This document shows, piece after piece, positions 1 through 7,783 of a DNA stretch of 10,067 bases; within the stretch, counting starts at the first letter, position 1; each line of letters starts with the position of its first letter. The stretch comes from an uncultured Methanobrevibacter sp. (GTDB lineage Archaea; Methanobacteriota; Methanobacteria; Methanobacteriales; Methanobacteriaceae), in contig NZ_ONER01000059.1 in NCBI RefSeq assembly GCF_900316895.1, positions 1-10,067 of the forward strand, given 5' to 3'. The notes below the pieces were generated by a model. That model worked only from the letters and a program-made list of their open reading frames with translations. It did no database searches and was not told the origin of the DNA. Made by a program: the position numbers and the translations under genes.

Positions 1-553
1 CTACAAGGAAATAACCGATCCGGAAAACATCACAATCGGAAAAGCATTAAGAAACTACGTCACCGATGTAAGAGACATTGACGGCAAGCTCCTGCCACAA
101 GGAGTAATGGGAGAACTCTACATCGGAGGAGTCGGTGTTGGAAAAGGATACTACAACATGCCAGACAAAACCGAAGAGGTATACTTAACCATTGATGACA
201 TCCCATACTACAGAAGCGGAGACTATGCAATAGAGCTTCCTGATGGAGACATAGACATAAAAGGAAGAATCGACAACCAGATCAAACTAAGAGGATTAAG
301 AATAGAAATCGGAGAAATCGAAGCAAATATCTCCAGATTCCCTAATATCAAGCATGTAGTGGTTGTAATTAAAGAAATGAACAGCACGGACCACTTATGC
401 GCTTACTTTACTGCAGAAGAAGATATCGACATCAAGCTATTGAAACGCTACCTGCAAAGTAAGTTAACCAAGTATATGGTTCCGACAGTATTCATGCAAC
501 TTGATGAAATACCTCAAACACCAAACGGAAAAACAGATGTGAAAGCATTGCCG
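1..553 (+). repeat. Intragenic direct repeat, copy 1 (A-domain C-terminal half, NRPS module 1)
   Basis: This stretch aligns without gaps to 3001-3553. Bases 1-66 and 119-184 are identical to the second copy. By eye about 20 bases differ in the first 322, nearly all synonymous; the one clear amino-acid change before residue 107 is E to A after YAI. Similarity falls after about 323 but stays obvious to the NGKTDVKALP motif. The repeat starts at or before the left edge, so its true length is unknown. Confidence 0.95.
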
Positions 554-3500
554 GATCCTTCATTGGCACTTGATTTGGTCGAACCTGAAACTGAAACCGA
601 GAAAAAACTATACAACCTCGTTTCATCACTCACAAGCGTCGAAGAATTTGGTATCACTGATGATTTATACACATTAGGATTCACCTCATTGACATTGATG
701 AAATTGAATTCGCTAATCTATAATGAAACTGACGTGAACATTGAAATAACTGATTTGTTCAACAATCCGACAATCCAAAGTCTTTCAGATAAAATCGACA
801 ATAACATTGAAGCACAAATCGATATTAAAGAAATTGTTGAGACTTCAAAAACAATGGAATTATTCCCATTAACATCCAATCAGTTAGGTATTTACTACGA
901 ATGTATGCAGACAGAAGAAATCAAATATACAATGCCTTCCGCCATACATTTCAGCAGCGATGTTGACCCATTCAAGCTTAAACAGGCCATAATCGATACC
1001 ATTGAGGCACATCCATATCTCAAGACAAGAATTGTCACCACTCCTGAAGGAGAATTGAGACAGAAAAAATGTGATGATGTAGAAATGGATGAAATTGAAA
1101 TTGTTGAAGTTGAATCAATCACCAATGAAGAGATGATTGAAAATGATGTCAGTTACATTCCATTAGATGACAACCAGCTGTTCAGGTTTAAAATCTATAA
1201 GACACCGGCCGAGACAGTGCTGTTCCTTGACATTCACCATATCATCACAGACGGTGTTTCAATAGACCTTCTTTTCGAAGACATTATCCACATGTACAAT
1301 GGCGAGGAAATCGATGAGGAAATCGTGGACGGATTTGCCTACAGCCTAATTGAAGAGGAGCTTAGTGAAAATGAGGTTTCAAAAGAGTACTATAAAAATA
1401 AATTTGCTCAAGGATTTGAATCAACCGTTTTAACTCCTAACTTAAATGGAAATCCTGAGGAAGCCACCATTAGACTCATTGGAGACTCAATCGATTCCAA
1501 CTTTGTTAGATACTTCTGTCAAGACCATTCCATAAGTCCTAACGTATTATTCATGAGCGCAACGATATTGGCACTGAATAAATTCACATTTTCAGACAAG
1601 GCATTGATAACAACCATTTTCAATGGAAGGTCCAATTCAAATTACTACAACACCCAAGGAATGTTGGTTAAAACAATTCCAATCATGGTTAACAGCGAAA
1701 ATAGGGAGATGCTAATTGAAGACTTCATAAAAGTGGTTGACAAGACCTGGAAAGACTCCTTAGTACACAGCAATTACCCTTACACCAAGCTGTCAGAGGA
1801 ATATCAATTGAAACCTGAATTCTTCTATGCATACCACGGAGCATTTGAGACAGACAATCTGGAATTTGATGGAAACGAATATGCCATGGAAGAGCTTGAC
1901 GGAACTGTCGCAACAGATTATAAAATCAATTTAGATGTCTATGATGACGGAGAGAAGATTGGACTAATTATTGAATATAACGACCAAATATATACCGAGG
2001 ATTATGTTAAAATGTTCCTGGATGCAATCAAATTCACATTAGTGCAATTCTTCGTGAATGACATGGACAAACTAAGACTTAATGAAATAGAACTTGCACC
2101 TAACTTCTTGCCACCTGAATTTGAAGAAGTTGTCAATCCTTTCTTGCATAAACGTTTCGAAGCGCAAGTGGCTGAAAAAGCTGATGAAATCGCACTTGTT
2201 GCAAGTGATGATTCATTGACCTATGAAGAACTTAACAATAAGGCAAATCGCATTGCAAATGCATTAATCAATAAGGGAGTTAAGCCAAAAAGCAACATTT
2301 TGATAATGCTTCCTCGTACTAGTGACCTGATTGCTTCAATAATCGGTGTATTAAAAGCAGGTTGTGCATTCATACCACTCGATTTAAAGTTCCCAAAAGA
2401 AAGAATTGAGTACATATATGAAAACAGTCAAGCAGATTACATAATCAATATAGATGGCCTTGCACTAAATTCAATATCTATTAATGAATTGCTTGAAGAG
2501 GACAATGTTGAAACCCCAAGTATTGAACTTACTCCTGATGATTTGGCATACATGATTTACACATCAGGTTCAACAGGAAATCCAAAAGGAGTAATGATCA
2601 GTCATGAAAACGCATGCAATCAGACAGAAGCAAATCCAAAATGTGAATACGATAATTTATTAAGCATTGCAACAATCGCATTCGACACTTCCTTAGAAGA
2701 CATCCTGACAGGAATCACAAACGGCATAAAAATCATTTTCGCCAACGACGACGAGATAAAGAGTATTGTTGAGCTAATCAGATTAATAAAACGCGAAAAA
2801 CCTGAAGTGATGGAATTCACACCATCAAGATTGCTGTCTTACTTGGAGATTGAGGAGTTCTGTGAAGCAATCGGATGTGCAAAATGTATAGTCATGGGAG
2901 GAGAGCAATTCTCAGCCAAAGCATTCAACGGAGTCAAGAAATACTGCGATGCAAAGGTCTACAACAGTTACGGACCAACAGAGATTACAATAGCTTCCAA
3001 CTACAAGGAAATAACCGATCCGGAAAACATCACAATCGGAAAAGCATTAAGAAACTACGTCACCGACGTAAGGGATATCGATGGAAAGCTCCTGCCACAG
3101 GGAGTTATGGGAGAATTATACATCGGAGGAGTCGGTGTTGGAAAAGGATACTACAACATGCCAGACAAAACCGAAGAGGTATACCTGACTATTGATGACA
3201 TCCCATACTACAGAAGCGGAGACTATGCAATAGCACTTCCTGACGGAGACATAGACATAAAAGGAAGAATCGACAACCAAATCAAACTAAGAGGATTAAG
3301 AATAGAAATCGGAGAAATCGAAACCAACATCTCCAATTTCCCAAATATAAAACAGAATGTTGTTGTAATCAAGGAAATCAGAAACAACGAACACTTATGT
3401 GCTTACTTTACAGCAGATGAGGAAATCAATAAAGATGAGCTTAAAGCATACCTGGGCGAAAGGCTTACCCAGTATATGGTTCCAACAGTATTCATGCAAA

Positions 3501-5026
3501 TTGAAGAAATGCCTCAAACACCAAACGGAAAAACAGATGTTAAAGCATTGCCTGAACCTAAATTGGAATTGAACTATGTTGCTCCTAAAAACAAACTGGA
3601 ACAAACAATATGTGCAATATACTCATCCATTTTAGATATCGAAATCGTTGGTGCAGAAGACAACTTCTTTGAAATAGGAGGAACTTCACTCATTGCATCC
3701 AAACTTATTATAGAACTGCTCAAGCAGGATTATAACGTGAAATATGATGACATATTCAGAAACCAAACCCCAAGAGCATTAGCGAGTTTCCTATCAGGAG
3801 ATGAAATATCCGATGATTTAGATATTGACATCATTGAAAACTATGATTACACAATGATCAATAACCTTCTTGAAAAGAATACATTTGAAAGCTACGCTAA
3901 AGGCAAAAACCTGGAATTAGGCAATGTTTTATTGACCGGAGTTACCGGTTTCATGGGAATTCATGTATTATATGAATACCTCAAAAACGAAGAGGGAACC
4001 ATTTACTGTATGATGAGAAAAGGCCAATTCGACAGTTGTGAAGAACGTTTAATGGATTTAATGGACTATTACTTCGATGAAGACCTTAGTGACCTCATCG
4101 GAACAAGAATAATTCTAAGTGAAGGAGACATCACCAGCTTGGATGACTTCAAAAAGCTGGAAAATCAACCAATTGACACAATAATCAACTGTGCAGCTAT
4201 CGTAAAACACTACACTCACGACGATTACATATTCAGAGTGAATGTTGATGGAGTAGTTAATGGACTTGAATTTGCTGAAGCAAACAACATAACTTATGTC
4301 CAAATTTCAACCACCAGTGTTTTAGATGAATTTACAGAAGATACCGACCTTGAAGACATCCATTGCGATGAAAGAACGCTATACTGGGGACAAGACTTGT
4401 CCAACAAGTACCTTAACAGTAAGTTCTTGGCAGAAAGAATGGTGCTTGAAAAAGCATTGTCCGGACTTAACGTGAAAATAATAAGGGTAGGAAACCTCAT
4501 GGGACGTTACTCTGACGGAACCTTCCAGAAAAACTTTGACACCAACGCTTTCCTAAACAACATCAAAGCAATCAAAAATTTGAAGGCGACAATACCTGCA
4601 ATGTCAGAGGATCTTGTTGAATTAAGTCCGATAGACTATGTTGCAAAGGCGACACTTGCCCTTGCAAAAACACCGAAAGAATCAATTGTATTCCATGCAG
4701 TGAGCGACAAGCTAATACCAAATCGTGACATATTCGATACATTGAGTTCATTTGGATACACTATTGATGAGGTAAGTCCTGAAGAGTTCATAGAAATCTA
4801 CGAACAGAATATGGATGAAAACATTCAGGGACTCATTACTGCAGATTTAAGCATCAGTGATTTTGACTTTGACGAAGAGGATATGGAAAGTGATTATGGT
4901 GAAATCGTCAGTCTAGACCAAACCCTAGAAATTCTCGATTCATTAGGATTTGAATGGCCTGAATGTGATAAAGATTATCTTGAAAGAGTAATTAAATATT
5001 TAAATGAAGTAAATTATTTTGATTGA
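2..5026 (+). CDS. Non-ribosomal peptide synthetase, 5'-partial (A'-PCP-C-A-PCP-reductase)
   Basis: Multimodular synthetase that activates amino acids as adenylates, holds them on phosphopantetheine arms, condenses them and releases the peptide by NAD(P)H reduction. The frame is open to the left edge, so the start is outside the window; 1674 residues are visible, numbered here from base 2. Residues 1-184 are the C-terminal half of an adenylation (A) domain: YRSGD at 70-74, the core 8 region from 88, NGKTDVKALP at 175-184. PCP1 (197-270) has carrier Ser229. The condensation domain (286-705) has an intact HHIITDG at 412-418. The second A domain (710-1184) has YTSGSTGNPKG at 853, FDTS at 894 and NSYGPTE at 988. 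PCP2 has GGTSL with Ser1229. The terminal reductase (1308-1674) has TGVTGFMG at 1312 and catalytic YLNSK at 1470. There is no epimerase or thioesterase. It is followed by an exporter in the same operon. Function is secure; the product is unknown. Confidence 0.96.
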   Translation, partial: YKEITDPENITIGKALRNYVTDVRDIDGKLLPQGVMGELYIGGVGVGKGYYNMPDKTEEVYLTIDDIPYYRSGDYAIELPDGDIDIKGRIDNQIKLRGLRIEIGEIEANISRFPNIKHVVVVIKEMNSTDHLCAYFTAEEDIDIKLLKRYLQSKLTKYMVPTVFMQLDEIPQTPNGKTDVKALPDPSLALDLVEPETETEKKLYNLVSSLTSVEEFGITDDLYTLGFTSLTLMKLNSLIYNETDVNIEITDLFNNPTIQSLSDKIDNNIEAQIDIKEIVETSKTMELFPLTSNQLGIYYECMQTEEIKYTMPSAIHFSSDVDPFKLKQAIIDTIEAHPYLKTRIVTTPEGELRQKKCDDVEMDEIEIVEVESITNEEMIENDVSYIPLDDNQLFRFKIYKTPAETVLFLDIHHIITDGVSIDLLFEDIIHMYNGEEIDEEIVDGFAYSLIEEELSENEVSKEYYKNKFAQGFESTVLTPNLNGNPEEATIRLIGDSIDSNFVRYFCQDHSISPNVLFMSATILALNKFTFSDKALITTIFNGRSNSNYYNTQGMLVKTIPIMVNSENREMLIEDFIKVVDKTWKDSLVHSNYPYTKLSEEYQLKPEFFYAYHGAFETDNLEFDGNEYAMEELDGTVATDYKINLDVYDDGEKIGLIIEYNDQIYTEDYVKMFLDAIKFTLVQFFVNDMDKLRLNEIELAPNFLPPEFEEVVNPFLHKRFEAQVAEKADEIALVASDDSLTYEELNNKANRIANALINKGVKPKSNILIMLPRTSDLIASIIGVLKAGCAFIPLDLKFPKERIEYIYENSQADYIINIDGLALNSISINELLEEDNVETPSIELTPDDLAYMIYTSGSTGNPKGVMISHENACNQTEANPKCEYDNLLSIATIAFDTSLEDILTGITNGIKIIFANDDEIKSIVELIRLIKREKPEVMEFTPSRLLSYLEIEEFCEAIGCAKCIVMGGEQFSAKAFNGVKKYCDAKVYNSYGPTEITIASNYKEITDPENITIGKALRNYVTDVRDIDGKLLPQGVMGELYIGGVGVGKGYYNMPDKTEEVYLTIDDIPYYRSGDYAIALPDGDIDIKGRIDNQIKLRGLRIEIGEIETNISNFPNIKQNVVVIKEIRNNEHLCAYFTADEEINKDELKAYLGERLTQYMVPTVFMQIEEMPQTPNGKTDVKALPEPKLELNYVAPKNKLEQTICAIYSSILDIEIVGAEDNFFEIGGTSLIASKLIIELLKQDYNVKYDDIFRNQTPRALASFLSGDEISDDLDIDIIENYDYTMINNLLEKNTFESYAKGKNLELGNVLLTGVTGFMGIHVLYEYLKNEEGTIYCMMRKGQFDSCEERLMDLMDYYFDEDLSDLIGTRIILSEGDITSLDDFKKLENQPIDTIINCAAIVKHYTHDDYIFRVNVDGVVNGLEFAEANNITYVQISTTSVLDEFTEDTDLEDIHCDERTLYWGQDLSNKYLNSKFLAERMVLEKALSGLNVKIIRVGNLMGRYSDGTFQKNFDTNAFLNNIKAIKNLKATIPAMSEDLVELSPIDYVAKATLALAKTPKESIVFHAVSDKLIPNRDIFDTLSSFGYTIDEVSPEEFIEIYEQNMDENIQGLITADLSISDFDFDEEDMESDYGEIVSLDQTLEILDSLGFEWPECDKDYLERVIKYLNEVNYFD
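3001..3553 (+). repeat. Intragenic direct repeat, copy 2 (A-domain C-terminal half, NRPS module 2)
   Basis: Second copy of the repeat at 1-553, offset by exactly 3000 bp (1000 codons). The two PCP serine codons (686-688 and 3686-3688) keep the same offset, so no insertion or deletion separates the copies across the A-PCP junction. Identical tracts alternate with patches of synonymous differences such as 3067-3118, a pattern expected of partial gene conversion. Confidence 0.95.
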
Positions 5027-5030
5027 ACAA

Positions 5031-5035
5031 GGTGA
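5031..5035 (+). promoter_or_regulatory. Ribosome binding site of the MATE exporter
   Basis: GGTGA, complementary to the archaeal 16S rRNA 3' end, lies six bases before the ATG at 5042. It sits in the 15-bp gap after the NRPS stop codon. This fixes the start of the exporter and supports translation from a shared transcript. Confidence 0.8.
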
Positions 5036-5041
5036 AGCGAA

Positions 5042-6721
5042 ATGAATTTTAAAATTGCAGATAGTAAATTTAAGGAATTGTTATTGCCAACACTGCTTAT
5101 AGTAATGGCACTGAACATAAGTTCTGTTGTCGATTCATTTTTTGTAGGCACATTTATTGGTAAACATGCCGTTGCAGCAATTGACCTTTTAGAGCCTATG
5201 ATATTGCTTGCAACAGTTTTGGAATGGTTGTTTGGACTTGGAGGGCAAATTATTGCTTTAAATAAAAAAGCCGAATTTAAAGTCGAAGAGAGCAATATCT
5301 TCTTTACAACATCAATGGTTGTGTCATTTATCGTTTCATCGATATTTGCAATAATTAGTTTATTGTTTATTAACGAATTAGCTACTGCTTTAGGTTCAAC
5401 AGCAGCTACAAAATCTCTTGTAATCCAATATTCAACATATCTATATGGATGTTTTGTCGTATCAACAATAGTTGGAATACTTAGCCAATACATTCGTGTG
5501 GACGGCCAGGCAAAATTTGCATCAGCTGTAATAATAATTGCAAATCTAATTAATATCGCATTGGATTATTATTTCCTATCATCAGGCATGGGCATGTCTT
5601 CAGCTTCACTCGCTTCATTTATAGGATATACCATAGGACTTCTTATCTGCATAATATACATCCGCAACCCTAAAAGAACATTCAGATTCGTTAGAAAGGC
5701 ACTTGAAATCAAAACTTTCCTTAAAAGCACATGGGAAATGATTAAAATAGGATTCCCTGGTGCAAGTGTCGGCTTTTTTGATGTGGTGTTTGTTTATATC
5801 CTTAACATTTTCCTGGTTGCAACCATAGGAGATCTCGGACTGACCACATACATGGTTTGTATGGATGCATTAGTGATTGCAAGCATTATTGATGTTGGAG
5901 TTTCAGAAACACTAACATCAATCGTTCCAATATACTATGCAAAGCACGATTACATAAATCTCAATCATCTAGTAAAGAATTCACTACTTATCACAGGCTC
6001 ATGTGCAATAATAATGATGGCAGTACTCTGGATATGGCCTCAAGGATTCTTGGCACTTTACAACTTCAACAGAACAGACATTGCAGACTTCGTGATTAAT
6101 GCACTCAGACTTTACTCATTCTTCTTCATCATGTCAGTGCTTCCAAACCTGCTAGTGTTCTATTACGAAGCAATCGAAAGGCCAATACTTTCAGGATCAA
6201 TTTCAGTTCTCTACACTCTCCTACTTCCATTAGCTTCAATCTTCATATTGTATAACATAATCGGAACAAATGGAATATGGTTAGGATTCGGTGTAGGTGC
6301 AATGATTAGTATGGGACTAATCGTGATTTTCGTCAAGGCAATCCAAAGAAGAGAGCCTAAATACAGCGGACTCTTCTTCATTGAAAAGGACCTGGTTTCA
6401 AAAACAAAAAACTTTGTTTTAACAGACAACGACTTAAAAGAAAGAGAAAATTGTTTAAACCATTTGAAAAACCTGAATGCCGATGATGAATTCTACAACA
6501 ATACCAGCAAAATTTTTGACATTATTTTCGACACAAATCCTCACGATACCTATGTGGAAGTGTTAGTCATAGACTATGACGACAACATCCACATTGACAT
6601 CAAATACGACGGGGAAAAGGAAAATCTTGAACACATTAAACAAAACTTCCCAGAAGGTCTCCTTAAATATGCAGAGGTTTTAGGATTCAATACCATTGAA
6701 TATGTGATGGATAAAAGCTAA
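5042..6721 (+). CDS. MATE-family efflux transporter with soluble C-terminal extension
   Basis: Integral membrane exporter of the MATE (NorM/DinF-like) family, which expels small organic molecules using an ion gradient. The 559-residue protein has hydrophobic segments throughout residues 13-435. The first half has the usual MATE opening (LLLPTL near 13, VDSFFVGTFIG at 30-40) and an RVDGQAKFA...NIALDYYF stretch at 152-178. The second half restarts at IGFPGASVGFFD (236-247). Family members are usually about 450 residues; the extra tail (about 440-559) is hydrophilic and resembles a degenerate HATPase (RsbW-like) fold, with alternating strands around 503-523, a YDG at 522-524 and EGLLKYAEVLGF near 538. 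The start is set by a GGTGA site. The gene follows the NRPS by 15 bp, so it most likely exports the NRPS product or protects the producer. MATE assignment is firm; the substrate and the tail's role are inferred. Confidence 0.93.
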   Translation: MNFKIADSKFKELLLPTLLIVMALNISSVVDSFFVGTFIGKHAVAAIDLLEPMILLATVLEWLFGLGGQIIALNKKAEFKVEESNIFFTTSMVVSFIVSSIFAIISLLFINELATALGSTAATKSLVIQYSTYLYGCFVVSTIVGILSQYIRVDGQAKFASAVIIIANLINIALDYYFLSSGMGMSSASLASFIGYTIGLLICIIYIRNPKRTFRFVRKALEIKTFLKSTWEMIKIGFPGASVGFFDVVFVYILNIFLVATIGDLGLTTYMVCMDALVIASIIDVGVSETLTSIVPIYYAKHDYINLNHLVKNSLLITGSCAIIMMAVLWIWPQGFLALYNFNRTDIADFVINALRLYSFFFIMSVLPNLLVFYYEAIERPILSGSISVLYTLLLPLASIFILYNIIGTNGIWLGFGVGAMISMGLIVIFVKAIQRREPKYSGLFFIEKDLVSKTKNFVLTDNDLKERENCLNHLKNLNADDEFYNNTSKIFDIIFDTNPHDTYVEVLVIDYDDNIHIDIKYDGEKENLEHIKQNFPEGLLKYAEVLGFNTIEYVMDKS

Positions 6722-6730
6722 ATAGCTTTT
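6713..6730. terminator. Short hairpin at the end of the NRPS-MATE operon
   Basis: AAAAGCTA-AA-TAGCTTTT is a perfect inverted repeat that includes the MATE stop codon (6719-6721) and ends in four T residues on the + strand. It lies at the junction with the convergent aldo/keto reductase, whose stop is at 6748. A transcription end is plausible here. The stem is short and AT-rich, and archaeal termination depends mainly on T-runs. Confidence 0.45.
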
Positions 6731-6745
6731 ACATTACACTTTCAA

Positions 6746-6765
6746 GATTAAAAGAGATTAAAAGA
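6746..6765. repeat. Tandem duplication of a 10-bp unit at the aldo/keto reductase 3' end
   Basis: GATTAAAAGA occurs twice back to back (6746-6755 and 6756-6765), spanning the stop codon and last codons of the minus-strand reductase. It probably arose by slippage and changed only the C-terminal few residues (FSFNLF). Confidence 0.6.
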
Positions 6766-7626
6766 GAACCTTGATTTATCATATTTTATTATCTCGGAAT
6801 TGAATTCCTCTGCAGTTTCAGGATCTTCAATATCAAGGATAGGGCTTTTACCCAAATCCAACTCTTTTATTTTTTTAATATCTTTCTTATTCAATTTAAA
6901 ATCAAATATATCTATGTTTTGTTCCATTCTTTTTGTTTTGAGTGACCTGCATGAAAATGGAATGTCCCTGTCCACCAACCATCGCAATATTATCTGCACG
7001 GTACTCTTATCATATTTTTCTGCTATTTCTGAAAGAATAGGATTTTTGAATAGATTGTTCAATCCTTCAGAAAGGGGCCCCCAACTTTGATGGGCCACAC
7101 CCAACTTGCCCATAACCTTATTAGCTTCATATTGCTGGAAATATGGGGTTGTTTCAACCTGATTGACCTGAGGAACTATATCGAAATTCATGGTCAAGTC
7201 AACCAAACGTGTGGAATTAAAATTTGAAACACCAATGGACAATACGGTTCCCTCTTTTTGCAAATCCTGCAGTGCCCTGTATGAACCATAATAATCACCA
7301 AAAGGCTCATGAATAAGTAACAAATCAAGATAATCAGTTTGCAAATCTTTTAAGGTTCTATTGACGGCTTTTATTGTTTTGTCATATCCGGAATTGCTGA
7401 CCCAATTCTTGCTGGTCAAATATATCTCTTCCCGAGGGATTGATGATTCCTTAATTGCCTCACCCACTTCCTTTTCATTGTAATATACCTGTGCACCATC
7501 TATTGCCCTGTAACCAGTTTCCAAAGCATTAAGAACTGCTTCCTTTGTCTTCTTAGGTTTAATCTCATAAACGCCATAGCTTACAAAAGGCAATTTTTCA
7601 TTATTGTTTAGTTTCTTAAATTCCAT
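6748..7626 (-). CDS. Aldo/keto reductase
   Basis: Cytoplasmic NAD(P)H-dependent reductase of the aldo/keto reductase (AKR) superfamily, expected to interconvert aldehydes or ketones and alcohols. Its 292 residues fit a single (beta/alpha)8 barrel. The catalytic tetrad is complete: Asp43 in YRAIDGAQVYYNE, Tyr48, Lys73 in LTSKNW and His106 in LLLIHEPFG. IGVSNFN and QVNQVETTPYFQ are further family blocks. The cofactor-phosphate loop is unusual: the common PKS before the Arg-x-x-x-Asn segment reads CRS here (FSCRSLKTKRMEQN), so NADPH versus NADH preference is uncertain. The ATG is supported by a GGGG stretch 5-8 bases upstream; another ATG four bases further upstream is out of frame. The gene is convergent with the MATE gene and divergent from the channel, so it is probably a single transcription unit. 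Physiological substrate unknown. Confidence 0.93.
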   Translation of the reverse strand: MEFKKLNNNEKLPFVSYGVYEIKPKKTKEAVLNALETGYRAIDGAQVYYNEKEVGEAIKESSIPREEIYLTSKNWVSNSGYDKTIKAVNRTLKDLQTDYLDLLLIHEPFGDYYGSYRALQDLQKEGTVLSIGVSNFNSTRLVDLTMNFDIVPQVNQVETTPYFQQYEANKVMGKLGVAHQSWGPLSEGLNNLFKNPILSEIAEKYDKSTVQIILRWLVDRDIPFSCRSLKTKRMEQNIDIFDFKLNKKDIKKIKELDLGKSPILDIEDPETAEEFNSEIIKYDKSRFSFNLF

Positions 7627-7783
7627 GCATGCCCCTTTTGAATAATTCTTTTATGTTATATAATTTAAAGCTTGAATATATTAAATTATATGAAAAAACG
7701 GCTCTTCAAGTGCAAATTGAACATCATAATGTTAAAATACCTTACAGTACAAATATAATTATATTAAGTTTAGGAAAAGTCAT
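7627..7783. promoter_or_regulatory. Divergent promoter region between aldo/keto reductase and potassium channel
   Basis: This 157-bp AT-rich spacer must hold both promoters. For the minus-strand reductase, TTATATAA at 7663-7656 and an alternative TA-rich stretch at about 7675-7692 are TATA-box candidates. For the channel, the TA-rich stretch 7751-7766 could be a TATA box, but its distance to the ATG at 7784 would give an almost leaderless mRNA; the 7675-7692 stretch would give a longer leader containing AGGAAA at 7772-7777. I see no riboswitch or small gene. Exact boxes are uncertain by eye in such AT-rich DNA. Confidence 0.45.

Noticed and set aside
107..109. ATG at 107 as the start of the NRPS gene
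   Set aside because: The same frame is open back to base 2 and encodes A-domain sequence identical to the second module just after its A5 motif, so the gene continues left of the window.
2875..3195. 106-codon plus-strand open frame inside the second A domain
   Set aside because: It is out of frame with conserved NRPS motifs and its composition (Arg/Gln/His-rich) is typical of a shadow frame.
1..3553. The 3-kb-spaced repeat as a mobile element or pure assembly duplication
   Set aside because: There are no transposase or terminal repeats, and the copies differ at many synonymous sites and diverge downstream, consistent with real homologous NRPS modules.
5014..5493. 159-codon minus-strand open frame opposite the start of the MATE gene
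   Set aside because: It lies antisense to conserved transporter sequence, has no ribosome site and no recognisable domain; it is a shadow frame.
7628..7630. Alternative upstream ATG for the aldo/keto reductase
   Set aside because: It is four bases from the annotated start and out of frame with the catalytic motifs.
7719..7733. Short inverted repeat AACAT...ATGTT in the divergent spacer as an operator
   Set aside because: Five-base arms in very AT-rich DNA are expected by chance; no supporting regulator is present.
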